Assembly (NCBI GenBank): GCA_937923265.1
Contig: CALAJY010000010.1
Coordinates: 1-64,000 of the forward strand
DNA from: an uncultured Tissierellia bacterium
GTDB lineage: Bacteria > Bacillota > Clostridia > Tissierellales > Peptoniphilaceae
Direction of reading: 5' to 3'
DNA: 64,000 nt
The translations under genes and the position numbers were made by a program. Below, one piece after another: positions 50,727 to 59,447 of the stretch. The notes under the pieces were generated by a model. That model worked only from the letters and a program-made list of their open reading frames with translations. It searched no databases and was not told the DNA's origin. Position 1 is the stretch's first letter; every line of letters begins with the position of its first letter.

Positions 50727-51859
50727 ACGTTCTCTTACTTCCCGCCTGGTATCCGGAGCTGGGACAAATCAGCGGCGTTTTCTTTCATGAGCGGGCGAAG
50801 GCCCTCCGGGCCCTAGGCATCCGGATGGGCGTGGGAATCTGTGACGTCAACTTTCGCCAAAATCTCCCTTGGGGCTTTCGGTATGAGGAAGACCAAGGCA
50901 TCCCGGTCTTTCGGATTCGTAAGAAAAATTGGACCCCCTTCTGGGAACAGGGCGTCCAAAAGCAAAAGAAAAAACCACTGGAGAAGATTTACCGGGCCTA
51001 TGTAGATCGCTTTGGCGAACCCGACCTGATCCATATGGACTCGGCTCGCATTGCGGAAGCGGTCCTCCCCTTGGTGAGGAAAACCGGGCTTCCTTTCACC
51101 TATACGGAACACTACTCAAAGCTCCTCTCGGCGAACAGGGACTCCTATCTGTATCGGATGGGACAAGAGGCAGCAAGCAAGGCCGACCACTGTTTCTACA
51201 TCTCCCGCTTTGTGAAGAATCGGTTGAACCTGCCCGAGGAAAAATCGAGCTACCTCCCAAACAGCATTGATTTTTCCCTCTTCTCCCTCGCCTCCCAACG
51301 GACCTCCGTGCTTTTTCACTTTAAAGCGCTGGGTTCCCTCCGGGCCATCAAGGGCTACGACCGCCTGCTTAGGGCCTTCTCCTTGGTTCATGGGAAATAT
51401 CCGGAGGCCCGGCTCACCATCGGCGGCAACGGTCCGGAATGGGACTCCCTTCATCAGATCCAAAAGGAGCTGCGGTTGGAAGACGCCGTCACGTTTGCGG
51501 GCGCGATTTCTCCCGAAGAGAAGCAAGATTTTTACCAGGATGCGGATGCTTTCCTCTGCACCAGTGACTTGGAGACCTTCTCCGTCGTCCTGATCGAGGC
51601 CCTCGCCAGCGGGATCCCCGTGATCTCCACCAAATGCGGGGGGCCTGAGGACTTTGTCAACAAGGAAAATGGTCTTCTTGCAGAACGGTCCATCTCGGAC
51701 CTCGCAAGAGCCATGGAACAGATGATCCACAATCGGGCCCAATATGACGCCTCCTCGATTCGCGAAGCGGCACGAGCAAAATTTGACCAGGCTCTTGTTG
51801 CACAAAGGCAGATTGCCGTCTGGCAGTCTCTGCTGCGGAGAGGAGAAGGAAAGCACTAA
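50723..51859 (+). CDS. Glycosyltransferase family 4
   Basis: This 378-aa GT-B enzyme has LLLPAWYPELGQISGVFFHE at the N-terminus, then the sugar-nucleotide region GSLRAIKGYDRLLRAFSLV and the catalytic-site segment CTSDLETFSVVLIEALASG. It is translationally coupled to the polymerase (ATGA). The donor sugar is unknown. Confidence 0.9.
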   Translation: MNVLLLPAWYPELGQISGVFFHERAKALRALGIRMGVGICDVNFRQNLPWGFRYEEDQGIPVFRIRKKNWTPFWEQGVQKQKKKPLEKIYRAYVDRFGEPDLIHMDSARIAEAVLPLVRKTGLPFTYTEHYSKLLSANRDSYLYRMGQEAASKADHCFYISRFVKNRLNLPEEKSSYLPNSIDFSLFSLASQRTSVLFHFKALGSLRAIKGYDRLLRAFSLVHGKYPEARLTIGGNGPEWDSLHQIQKELRLEDAVTFAGAISPEEKQDFYQDADAFLCTSDLETFSVVLIEALASGIPVISTKCGGPEDFVNKENGLLAERSISDLARAMEQMIHNRAQYDASSIREAARAKFDQALVAQRQIAVWQSLLRRGEGKH

Positions 51860-51895
51860 AAAAGAACCGATGCCACCGCATCGGTTCTTTTTTTC
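51858..51895. terminator. Bidirectional terminator
   Basis: AAAAAAGAACCGATGC-CACC-GCATCGGTTCTTTTTT, closing the polymerase/glycosyltransferase pair (+) and the muramidase gene (-). Confidence 0.93.
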
Positions 51896-51899
51896 GTGT

Positions 51900-53897
51900 T
51901 TAACGAAGAATGCTGGGATAGTCCACGTACATCCAGCTCGCATCCAGGCCTCCCGAAAAGCCCTGGAGGCGGTAGCTGCTGGTAAACTGCCACAGCTGAT
52001 AGGGACCATTGTACTTGGGCTTCTTCACCCCGTAATGGGCAACCCAAACCTCATAGTCCGACAGCCGGCTCATATCCAGTCGATCACGGAACCAGAAGGC
52101 ACTGGCATAAATGCCCGGCCGGTACCCGGCCTCCTTGACCGTATCCAGAAAAGCCCGCCCCGTATCGGTGAGCCGTGACCGAGAGACCCGGGCCTGATGG
52201 TAGCCGTCTTCCGTGTCCCAGTAGAAGGGAAGGCTCAGCTTTCGATCTCCCAGGAACTGAAGGGCCGTCTGCGCCTCCGCCTTGCCCTGCTGTGGCGTAG
52301 ACGCACAGCTGTACCAATAGATTCCGATGGGCACGCCCCGTTTCTCAAACTCCCGGAAGTGCCGTTCAAAGGCGGTATCTTTGTAATACGAACAACCCGT
52401 CGCCGATCCGGTATAGCCGATGCGAAGGATGACCCCGCTCACCTGGCTGGCAATCGCATCATAGTCAATGAAACGAGGGTCCTGGTAATAAGAAAGATCG
52501 ATCACCAAGACTTGGTGGTCTCTCTGCACATTTCCCTTCGGGCCCGTGTGGACGGGCACCTCATCGATGGTTCGGTGTTCCCCTTCACTCAGGCTGCCAT
52601 CCGCATCGATAAGATACTCCTTCTGTCGGTAGGTGAATAGACCCGGCGTGTTACGCCTCCGATTCTGATTGGCAGGATCGAAAAAGTATCTTTTCCCGCC
52701 GATTTCAATGATGCCCGCCTGGGTGAATCCATCCGCTCCCATGTAATAGGCAAGCTGGGAGCCAAAGGTGATCATCCGATTCCGGTAAAGAATCCCTTGC
52801 TCATTAGCAAAATAGGATTTTCCCTGAAAGTGGATCCAACCCGCATGGTCCTGAAATTTTCCATGCTTGGAATCATAATAGCGGAGTTGCCCTATTACCT
52901 CGGAGATTCCCTCTTGATACCGTTTCTCCACCTGACCGTTGGGTTTGAGATAAAGCAACCCCTCTTTGGTAGAGATTTCCCTGCGCTGCGTTTCCAGAAA
53001 GCCCTTTGCGTTCAAATAATAGGAGACCGGTCCAAAGTGAATGAGCTGGTTTCGATACAGAACTCCCCGGGCGTTCGGGAAGACCTTTCCTCCCCCATAG
53101 TTCACCCAGGCATTGTCCTTGCGGAGCCTTCCTCCCCGGTTCTCATCAAACAGATAGAGGTCATTGTCCAGGGATAAGATCCCGCTGAGTTTATACCCGT
53201 CTTTTCCCATATAGTAGGAAATCTTGGGGCCAAAGTGGATCATCTGGTTACGGTACAGTATCCCCTGCGCATTGGGAAAATAGGATTGGCCCTGATAGGT
53301 TACCCAGCCATTGTCCTTGCGCACCCGACCGGAAATTCGCTCATCACAGAGATAGAGCTTTCCTTGATGCCGGACAAGACCCGTCAGCCTTGCCCCCGTC
53401 TTTCCCATGTAGTACTGTTGACTGCCAAAGCGAATAAACTGATTGTGGTAAAGCTTGCCCTGTGCGTTGGGAAAATAGGCTTGCCCCTCGTAGGTCACCC
53501 AGGCATTGTCCTTGCGAAGAAGTCCCGTCTCCGGGTCCAAGAGGTAGGGCTGGCCCTTCACACTGTAGAGGCCATGAACCCGGGTCCCTTTCCCGTCCAA
53601 GTAAAAGGAAAATTGGGGGCCAAAGGAAATGAAGCGGTTCCGATAGGGACTTCCCTGTGCATCGGGGAAGTAATACTTATTCTGGTAGATGACCCAGGAG
53701 TTCTTGATGATTTTGCCTTGGGCATCATAAAATTTTCCCTCTTCCGTTTTGACTGCGGTTAACACCTGAAAAGCGGGCACGGCCTCTTTCTTGGCTTTCG
53801 TCCTTGGAGCCGCCTGGGCAGAGAAAGGATCTGCAAACAGTAACACTCCCAAAAAGAGGAAAACGGAAAAAAGAAAGCGTAGCGTTCTTCGAAGCAT
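51900..53897 (-). CDS. Secreted GH25 muramidase with N-terminal 65-residue repeats
   Basis: This 665-aa secreted protein has a signal peptide (cleaved near AQAA, residue 30), repeats over residues ~60-440, and a GH25 lysozyme domain (462-660). The GH25 active site is visible as VIDLSYYQ (Asp467) and YWDTEDG (Asp561, Glu563), so it should cut the glycan strands of peptidoglycan. Each 65-66-residue repeat contains three beta-hairpin-like parts resembling choline-binding-type repeats: W-V-x-Y-x-G-x-x-Y-F-P-N-A, then N-x-x-I-x-F-G, then a YLxD segment. The ATG at 53897 follows AGGAGGAG; an ORF start at 53921 would overlap the transpeptidase end. Confidence 0.92.
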   Translation of the reverse strand: MLRRTLRFLFSVFLFLGVLLFADPFSAQAAPRTKAKKEAVPAFQVLTAVKTEEGKFYDAQGKIIKNSWVIYQNKYYFPDAQGSPYRNRFISFGPQFSFYLDGKGTRVHGLYSVKGQPYLLDPETGLLRKDNAWVTYEGQAYFPNAQGKLYHNQFIRFGSQQYYMGKTGARLTGLVRHQGKLYLCDERISGRVRKDNGWVTYQGQSYFPNAQGILYRNQMIHFGPKISYYMGKDGYKLSGILSLDNDLYLFDENRGGRLRKDNAWVNYGGGKVFPNARGVLYRNQLIHFGPVSYYLNAKGFLETQRREISTKEGLLYLKPNGQVEKRYQEGISEVIGQLRYYDSKHGKFQDHAGWIHFQGKSYFANEQGILYRNRMITFGSQLAYYMGADGFTQAGIIEIGGKRYFFDPANQNRRRNTPGLFTYRQKEYLIDADGSLSEGEHRTIDEVPVHTGPKGNVQRDHQVLVIDLSYYQDPRFIDYDAIASQVSGVILRIGYTGSATGCSYYKDTAFERHFREFEKRGVPIGIYWYSCASTPQQGKAEAQTALQFLGDRKLSLPFYWDTEDGYHQARVSRSRLTDTGRAFLDTVKEAGYRPGIYASAFWFRDRLDMSRLSDYEVWVAHYGVKKPKYNGPYQLWQFTSSYRLQGFSGGLDASWMYVDYPSILR
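52580..53705 (-). repeat. Wall-binding-like repeat region of GH25 protein
   Basis: Units begin at Asp130, Asp195 and Asp261 (DNAWV / DNGWV / DNAWV), a period of 65-66 residues. More degenerate units lie on both sides. The same unit occurs in the transpeptidase next door. Confidence 0.85.
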
Positions 53898-53917
53898 AAC
53901 TCCTCCTAATTTTTTCA

Positions 53918-55912
53918 TCAATCCATCGGAATCACCGTTACAGGCATCCCTTGGCGAAGGAAGGGCGCTGCCTGTTTCATCGTTTCCACATCAACATTGA
54001 CGCAACCATGGCTTCCCCGCCAGGTGTAGGCCTTGCCGTCCAACTGGAAAATGTGAGAGGGCTGCCAATAGGCATCATGGATTCCGTAATGAGGGTAAAA
54101 GGGAATCCACCAATCCACATGGGAGGCATAACCCGGTCCCCGCAACACAACATCTGCGGCTTTTACCATAATGTTGAAGTAGCCCGTTACGGTCGGTGTG
54201 TCCGGCTTTCCCGAGATAATGGGGAAAGAGCGAACCAGTTTATGGTTATTAAAAATCCATAAATATTGGTTGGGAAGGCTGATCACCACGTGATCGCCAT
54301 TGACCCGGCGTGTTCCCAGCTTTGTGGTTAAAAAATTCCCCCGATATTGGAAGACGTCGCGGAAGCGGAAGCCGTCAAGGATTTCCGCACGTCCCAGATT
54401 ATCGAACCGGTAGGTTACTCCACCGATGACCCTCTGCTGATTCTTCAGCATCTTGGGGAAGCGGGCGGAAGCATCGAAATAGTAGCGGTTTCCGTCGACC
54501 TTCCACCATCCCCGTGCAAAAGAGCCGTCTGCCGTGGCAAAATACACCGTTCTCGGCCCGAAACTCACGAAGTGGTTGCGGTAAATATTGCCGTTGTCCT
54601 TTCGTGCATAGTACTGCTTCCCGCCCTCATCAATGAGGCCGTGGCGGAGGCGACCGTCTTTTCCCATATAATAGGCTTCTTTATTTCCAAAGTAGATGAC
54701 CCGGTTGCGGTAGGGAATTCCCGTCTTTCGCATGAAATAGGTATCCTTTCCCCGCTTCACCCAGCCCTCATAGCCAAGCACCCGCTTTCCGGTCTGCGAA
54801 TCGACCAGGTAAAGGGTATCGGTCACAATGGCATGGTAAGGGAGACCGGCGATTTTTTCTCCGGTGCTGACCTTCCCCGACCGGTCTAAATAGTAAGCAT
54901 TTTCTGCCCCAAAGTAGATCCAACGGTTGCGGTAGAGCACCCCCTGAGCATTGGGAAAATAGGATTCTCCCCGGTAGTCCACCCAGGCACTGTCCTTATG
55001 AAGTCTTCCCGTCATGGGGTCCAGGAGATAGTGCCGCTCTCCCAGTTCCAACAGTCCATGGTAGGGAGTCCCCTCATCGGTCATATAGTAGGCGATCTCC
55101 GGCCCAAAAAAGATAAAGCGGTTGCGATACAGCACCCCCTGGGCATTGGGAAAATAGTTCTTTCCCCGGTAGCTTACCCAAGCGTTGTCTTTATGCAGTC
55201 TCCCCGTCTTCTCGTCGAGAAGATAGTACCGGTTGTTCCGGTTCAAGAGTCCTCGATGGGGATTTCCTTGCCGGTTCATATAGTAAGTAATCGCCGGTCC
55301 AAAAGAGATAAAGCGATCGCGATACAGCACGCCCTCTTGGTTGGGGAAATAGTCCTTCCCCTGATAGCGGACCCAGGCGTTGTCCCGATGAAGGATGCCC
55401 GTTTGCTCATCGAGCAGGTAGGCATTCCCGCGGAACACTTGATATCCGTGCTGTTTCTTTCCGTCCGCTCCCATGAGATAGCGGGTCGGTCCAAAAGAGA
55501 TAAAGCGGTTACGATAGGCGTATCCTCGGGGATCCACAAAGTAGTCTCCCCCTTCATAATGGACCGCTTCATTTCTAAAAAAGGTATCCCCCTTCCGAAA
55601 GCGAATTTCCTCTCCCTCTCTCACCAGGGTGATCGGGGCTTCCTGCGGCTCCTCTTCTTTCGGCTGCTCGTCGGCTTCCTCCTTCGAGGAACTCTCCACC
55701 GAGGAGGACTCCTCCTCTTCGGAAGACGAATTTTCCTCCCCTGTTGCCTCTGTCCGAGCTTCCGCCTTCTCCTCAATTCCTTCCGGGGTAGAGGCCTCGC
55801 TGTGAGTTACTTTCTTCGCAAAGGCGGGTTCGGTAAACAAAAGGGCGGACAAGAGAAAAGAGCCGGCAAGCCACAGGCTTCTCCTCTTCCATTTATCTTG
55901 AAACGCTTTCAT
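53918..55912 (-). CDS. Secreted L,D-transpeptidase (YkuD) with 65-residue repeats
   Basis: This 664-aa protein has a signal peptide (to AFA, residue 32), an acidic Ser/Glu linker (46-95), repeats (~105-480), and a C-terminal YkuD domain (541-663). The catalytic motif is SHGCVN with Cys637, and the upstream His lies in HYGIHDAYW. YkuD enzymes make 3-3 cross-links in peptidoglycan or attach proteins to it. Three near-perfect repeats begin at Asp177, Asp242 and Asp307. The ATG at 55912 follows AAAGGATTG. It is divergent from the M23 gene and 20 bases upstream of the muramidase gene, so those two are likely one transcript. Confidence 0.93.
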   Translation of the reverse strand: MKAFQDKWKRRSLWLAGSFLLSALLFTEPAFAKKVTHSEASTPEGIEEKAEARTEATGEENSSSEEEESSSVESSSKEEADEQPKEEEPQEAPITLVREGEEIRFRKGDTFFRNEAVHYEGGDYFVDPRGYAYRNRFISFGPTRYLMGADGKKQHGYQVFRGNAYLLDEQTGILHRDNAWVRYQGKDYFPNQEGVLYRDRFISFGPAITYYMNRQGNPHRGLLNRNNRYYLLDEKTGRLHKDNAWVSYRGKNYFPNAQGVLYRNRFIFFGPEIAYYMTDEGTPYHGLLELGERHYLLDPMTGRLHKDSAWVDYRGESYFPNAQGVLYRNRWIYFGAENAYYLDRSGKVSTGEKIAGLPYHAIVTDTLYLVDSQTGKRVLGYEGWVKRGKDTYFMRKTGIPYRNRVIYFGNKEAYYMGKDGRLRHGLIDEGGKQYYARKDNGNIYRNHFVSFGPRTVYFATADGSFARGWWKVDGNRYYFDASARFPKMLKNQQRVIGGVTYRFDNLGRAEILDGFRFRDVFQYRGNFLTTKLGTRRVNGDHVVISLPNQYLWIFNNHKLVRSFPIISGKPDTPTVTGYFNIMVKAADVVLRGPGYASHVDWWIPFYPHYGIHDAYWQPSHIFQLDGKAYTWRGSHGCVNVDVETMKQAAPFLRQGMPVTVIPMD
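54473..55600 (-). repeat. Wall-binding-like repeat region of L,D-transpeptidase
   Basis: The 65-residue unit has the consensus D-x-A-W-V-x-Y-x-G-x-x-Y-F-P-N, G-V-L-Y-R-N-R, I-x-F-G-P, Y-Y-M, and Y-L-L-D-x-x-T-G-x-L-H-K. Nucleotide similarity between units is also high, which suggests recent duplication or conversion. Confidence 0.87.
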
Positions 55913-56000
55913 AATTTCAATCCTTTCCAAATTGGCAGTATACTTACAAACTTCAAACAAAGCTAGTTTATCACATTCTGTCTCCTTTTTGGCTCTTTGC

Positions 56001-56029
56001 TTGACTTTCTGTAACTAATTCGTTACCAT
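56001..56029 (+). promoter_or_regulatory. Promoter with embedded palindrome before M23 gene
   Basis: TTGACT (56001-56006) and TACCAT (56024-56029) are 17 bases apart. The 16-base palindrome GTAACtAATTcGTTAC (56011-56026) fills the spacer and touches the -10, a good position for a repressor operator. The divergent transpeptidase gene has a TATACT on the other strand near 55938. Confidence 0.6.
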
Positions 56030-56074
56030 TTATACGTTCTGGATTGAATTAGTAGGAATTCTGTTGGAGGTATT

Positions 56075-57424
56075 ATGCAGAATAAACGGAAACTCTTTGG
56101 GAGTCTCGCCTTGGCAGGTCTTCTCGGGATGGGATCCTATGCGCTTTTTATCGGCCATTTTCTTCCGGTCAATGCGCAGGATTTGGGTTCCCTTGCGGAA
56201 GAAGCAAAAAGCCAAAGCCTTGCCCAACTGGTTCAAAAGCAGCCAAGAAAATTACTGGCAGATCATGACAATGAAATCTTAAAATTCCTTCCGGAAGCGA
56301 ATCTTCTTCGAAGAGAGCCCGGGGAAAAAGCACCGAAATTACAGGTTCTTGCGGAAATTTTACAAAAACAATTCCACCCGGTGAAAATCGGCGAAGACCT
56401 CTACATCCAAAATCAGATCACCGGAGAAATCCGTCATGACGATAATTGGGTGAAAGTCGGAGAGGATTTTTATTTCGTGGGAAAAGATGGAAAGATTTAT
56501 CAAAACCGTTTCGTTATCTACGGTCCCGATAGCATTTACTACGTGGGACCCGATGGAAAGAAAAAAGTGGGCGTCCAGGAGGCCTTTCACCAAATCTTCC
56601 GCCTGGATGAAACGGGAAAACTGATTCGCACCCCGGGCTGGCTCGACTACCAAGGCCATCGCTACTACATGAACCAAACCGGCTTTCCCACCCGTTCCGC
56701 TTGGGCGACCATCGACCAAAAGGAGTATTACTTCAATGAAGAGGGTCTTCTCCAAACGGGCATGGTGGCTGTGGACGGCACCGTCTATCGTACCCACCCG
56801 GAAACCGGAGCGCGGATTGCGGAGCGCGGCAGCTATGGGTACGAGGGAAAGATCTACGTATCCGATGAAAAGGGAATCCCCTATAAAGACACACAGGTGC
56901 AACTCGGAGACAAAATTTACTTATTAGGAAAAGATGGGGCCGCTCTGAGTGGAGAGCAGGAATGGCAGGGAACGAGCTACCTTTACCAGGCCGACCGGGG
57001 GCTACGAAAAGACCTGAAACCCGTTTGGCCCACTCCCTCCTCCCATCGCATTAATTCGGTCGTTGGCTACCGGCCGGAATTTGGAGCCTACCACAACGGC
57101 GTGGATATCGGTGCTTCCTGGGGCTCGTCGGTTCATGCTTGTCGAGGCGGTGTCGTCCAGTACGCCGCAAACAGCCATGGAGCCCATGGAATCATGGTGT
57201 GCATCCTCGATTCCCGAGGAATTTACACCATGTACAAACACCTGAGCTCCTTCTCCGTGCAAGTGGGACAGAAGGTGAAAGCGGGCCAGGAAATTGCCCA
57301 CGTGGGAAGCACGGGAGATTCCACCGGCCCCCACCTCCACCTGGAGATGCGAAAAGGCGATGCGCATGGCACCGTTTTGAATCCTCTTTCCTTCTCCTTC
57401 CGTGAGCTGGGGAAAACGGAATAA
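56075..57424 (+). CDS. Secreted M23 peptidase with degenerate repeats
   Basis: This 449-aa protein has an N-terminal signal or anchor (hydrophobic 9-30), repeat-like sequence (~103-310) of the same family as the two neighbours, and a LytM/M23 domain (325-440). Zinc ligands are His340 and Asp344 in HNGVDIG, and His422 in GPHLHLE, with His389 and His420 near. M23 enzymes cut peptide bridges of the cell wall. All ligands are intact, so it is likely active rather than an EnvC-type activator. TTGGAGGTATT precedes the ATG. Confidence 0.92.
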   Translation: MQNKRKLFGSLALAGLLGMGSYALFIGHFLPVNAQDLGSLAEEAKSQSLAQLVQKQPRKLLADHDNEILKFLPEANLLRREPGEKAPKLQVLAEILQKQFHPVKIGEDLYIQNQITGEIRHDDNWVKVGEDFYFVGKDGKIYQNRFVIYGPDSIYYVGPDGKKKVGVQEAFHQIFRLDETGKLIRTPGWLDYQGHRYYMNQTGFPTRSAWATIDQKEYYFNEEGLLQTGMVAVDGTVYRTHPETGARIAERGSYGYEGKIYVSDEKGIPYKDTQVQLGDKIYLLGKDGAALSGEQEWQGTSYLYQADRGLRKDLKPVWPTPSSHRINSVVGYRPEFGAYHNGVDIGASWGSSVHACRGGVVQYAANSHGAHGIMVCILDSRGIYTMYKHLSSFSVQVGQKVKAGQEIAHVGSTGDSTGPHLHLEMRKGDAHGTVLNPLSFSFRELGKTE

Positions 57425-57434
57425 AACCGGCATC

Positions 57435-57471
57435 AAAAAAGGACCCCCGAATATTCGGGGGTCCTTTTTTT
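57435..57471. terminator. Bidirectional terminator
   Basis: AAAAAAGGACCCCCGAAT and its complement form a perfect hairpin flanked by A and T runs, between the M23 gene (+) and the CoA-transferase gene (-). Confidence 0.95.
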
Positions 57472-57477
57472 GATGGG

Positions 57478-58830
57478 TTATCTTTGGTTGCTCTTTCTCC
57501 AAATGTGCATTTTCTCGGCCTCCTGAATGAGTTGGTCCCGAAAATCGGGATGGGCAATGGAAATCAGGGCTTCCGCTCTCTGCCAGGTGCTCTTCCCTCT
57601 CAAATTGACGATGCCATACTCGGTGGCCACATAATGGGCCGTGGTCCGGGGATCCGTAACAATGGATCCCTCCTTCAGCGTTGGGAGAATACGGCTCTTG
57701 GTCTCCCCCTTCTTGTTGGTAAACGTGGCGGATAGAGCCATGATGCTCTTTCCTCCATGGGAGTGGTAGGCTCCGATCACGAAATCCAGCTGGCCACCGG
57801 TTCCGCTGATCTGCCGCGTGCCACTGGACTCCCCATTGATCTGGCCATAGAGGTCCAGCTCGATCGCATTGTTGATGGAGATAAAGTTGTCAAAGGAGGC
57901 AATCACCTGGGGACTGTTCACGTAGTCCACCGGCGCACTGGCAAAGACGGGGTTGTGGTCCATGAACTCATAAAGCTCCTTGGAGCCCGCTCCAAAGGCA
58001 AAGACCTGTTTTCCCCGGTCCCGGCTCTTCTTTTGCCCGGTGATGATTCCCGCCTGGGTCATCTTCATCATGCTGTCCACATACATCTCGGTATGAACCC
58101 CCAGATCCTTCAGGTCGGATTGGGAGATCAATTCTCCCACCGCATTGGGCATTCCGCCGATTCCCAGCTGCAAGGTGGCTCCGTCCGGAATCTCCTTCAA
58201 AACGAGTTCCGCAATCTTTCGATCAATCTCCGAGGGCTTGGCATTGCCCAACACGTCCACGGGCTCCCGGCTGGAGACAATGGCGTCGACCTTGCTCAAG
58301 GGAATACTCTCATCGTAGAGGCCAAGAACATAGGGAATGTTCTCATTCTCCTCCACGATAATATGCTTGGCCCTTCGCACCACCTCCATGGTCTGCGAGT
58401 TTGCCGGTCCCAGATTGAAATTCCCAAAGGCATCCATCTTCGCGGTCTGCAGCATCAGCACATCCACCCGCTCAATGTCCTCCTTCCGCCGGTACATCTC
58501 CGGAAGTTCACAGTAGCGCATGGGGATAAAAAAGGCATAGCCCTTTTCCACCTGTTTGCGTTCAATGCCACCAAAATGCCAGGAGTTAAAGGTGAACACC
58601 CGCCGACCCACGCGGTCATTGGCCTCGAAAATCGCCAGCGGATGGTACACCAGGTACCCGCGAATATTCACATCTTCGAGCTCTTCCGCTCTTGCCGCCA
58701 GCGCTCGATCCAGCAAAACCGGAACGGACGTTGAATGTGCATAATCTACCCAATCTCCTGACTGGACCAGCTTGACCGCCTCCTCCGGGCGAACGAGCTT
58801 CTGGTCATACTCCTTACGAAAGTCTGTCAT
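57478..58830 (-). CDS. Acetyl-CoA hydrolase/transferase family CoA-transferase
   Basis: This 450-aa class I CoA-transferase matches the 4-hydroxybutyrate/butyryl-CoA:acetate CoA-transferase group. Visible landmarks are QLGIGGMPNAVGE, ISINNAIELDLYGQ and GTGGQLDFVIGAYHS, and the ending SIAHPDFRDQLIQEA. Such enzymes swap CoA between acetate and a short acyl group, the last step of butyrate-type fermentation. With an acyl-CoA dehydrogenase fusion in the same window this fits short-chain acid metabolism, though the exact acyl group is open. GGAGGAGCAC precedes the ATG. Confidence 0.88.
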   Translation of the reverse strand: MTDFRKEYDQKLVRPEEAVKLVQSGDWVDYAHSTSVPVLLDRALAARAEELEDVNIRGYLVYHPLAIFEANDRVGRRVFTFNSWHFGGIERKQVEKGYAFFIPMRYCELPEMYRRKEDIERVDVLMLQTAKMDAFGNFNLGPANSQTMEVVRRAKHIIVEENENIPYVLGLYDESIPLSKVDAIVSSREPVDVLGNAKPSEIDRKIAELVLKEIPDGATLQLGIGGMPNAVGELISQSDLKDLGVHTEMYVDSMMKMTQAGIITGQKKSRDRGKQVFAFGAGSKELYEFMDHNPVFASAPVDYVNSPQVIASFDNFISINNAIELDLYGQINGESSGTRQISGTGGQLDFVIGAYHSHGGKSIMALSATFTNKKGETKSRILPTLKEGSIVTDPRTTAHYVATEYGIVNLRGKSTWQRAEALISIAHPDFRDQLIQEAEKMHIWRKSNQR

Positions 58831-58850
58831 GTGCTCCTCCTTTGAAAACG

Positions 58851-59366
58851 TTATTCTCTTTGCTGCGCTTCTTCCACCGAATCTTCTTCCAAGGGCAGAC
58901 CCAGACGGAAAAAACTTCCACTGGCAAGGCCCACCAACCGGTCTTCGACAAAAAGTTCTGCCCGCGTGATGAGCAGTGTTTTTCCCCGCTTCTCAATTTG
59001 GCCTCGAGCAAACAGGCGATCTCCCCGATGGACCTGGCGCAAAAAACGGTATTGTACGTCCACGGTTGTCACCCGCTCCTTCAAGGATTCACAGGCAAGT
59101 CCCATGGCCGTATCCGCTAAGGCCATGAGTACCCCGCCATGCACCGTTTCCATGCCATTTAAATGGAAGGGCTTTATCGATAGGGCCAAACAGGCCTCTC
59201 CTTCCTCCGAGTCAACCCGTTCCATCCCTAAGCAATCAAAAAAATCCGGGGATTTTTCCTCTTCTCTTTTCTCTTCCACGCGGAAAACCTCCTTTTCCTG
59301 GGATTCCTTCAAGATCGTGTCCTGCCGGAAAGGCGGGCTTTTTACTATGTGATTGTCTTTTTTCAT
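58851..59366 (-). CDS. PaaI-type hotdog thioesterase
   Basis: This 171-aa hotdog-fold protein has the PaaI motif HLNGMETVHGGVLMALADTAMG, including the catalytic-site HGG. It would hydrolyse a small acyl- or aryl-CoA. Residues 1-45 are a highly charged extension before the hotdog core (~46-160), longer than usual for the family. The ATG at 59366 with GGGAAAGGGG upstream is preferred over 59414. It lies 20 bases before the CoA-transferase gene on the same strand, so the two may be co-transcribed and handle the same CoA esters. Confidence 0.86.
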   Translation of the reverse strand: MKKDNHIVKSPPFRQDTILKESQEKEVFRVEEKREEEKSPDFFDCLGMERVDSEEGEACLALSIKPFHLNGMETVHGGVLMALADTAMGLACESLKERVTTVDVQYRFLRQVHRGDRLFARGQIEKRGKTLLITRAELFVEDRLVGLASGSFFRLGLPLEEDSVEEAQQRE

Positions 59367-59447
59367 TATACCCCTTTCCCTCTTCCTATTCAGTCTGTTA
59401 TAGTTTATTTGCAAAAGGAACCAAGCACGAAGGAGAAAGGAGCTACC

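Noticed and set aside
52580..55600. Repeated DNA that could be mistaken for a CRISPR or mobile repeat
   Set aside because: Repeats are ~195 bases, coding, in frame and without spacers; they encode protein modules.
54998..55966. 322-codon plus-strand frame opposite the transpeptidase gene
   Set aside because: It arises because the repeats keep the antisense frame open; no start signal, and the sense gene has signal peptide and catalytic motif.
57757..58734. 325-codon plus-strand frame opposite the CoA-transferase gene
   Set aside because: Antisense shadow, His/Gly-rich with no domain; the transferase on the minus strand is certain.
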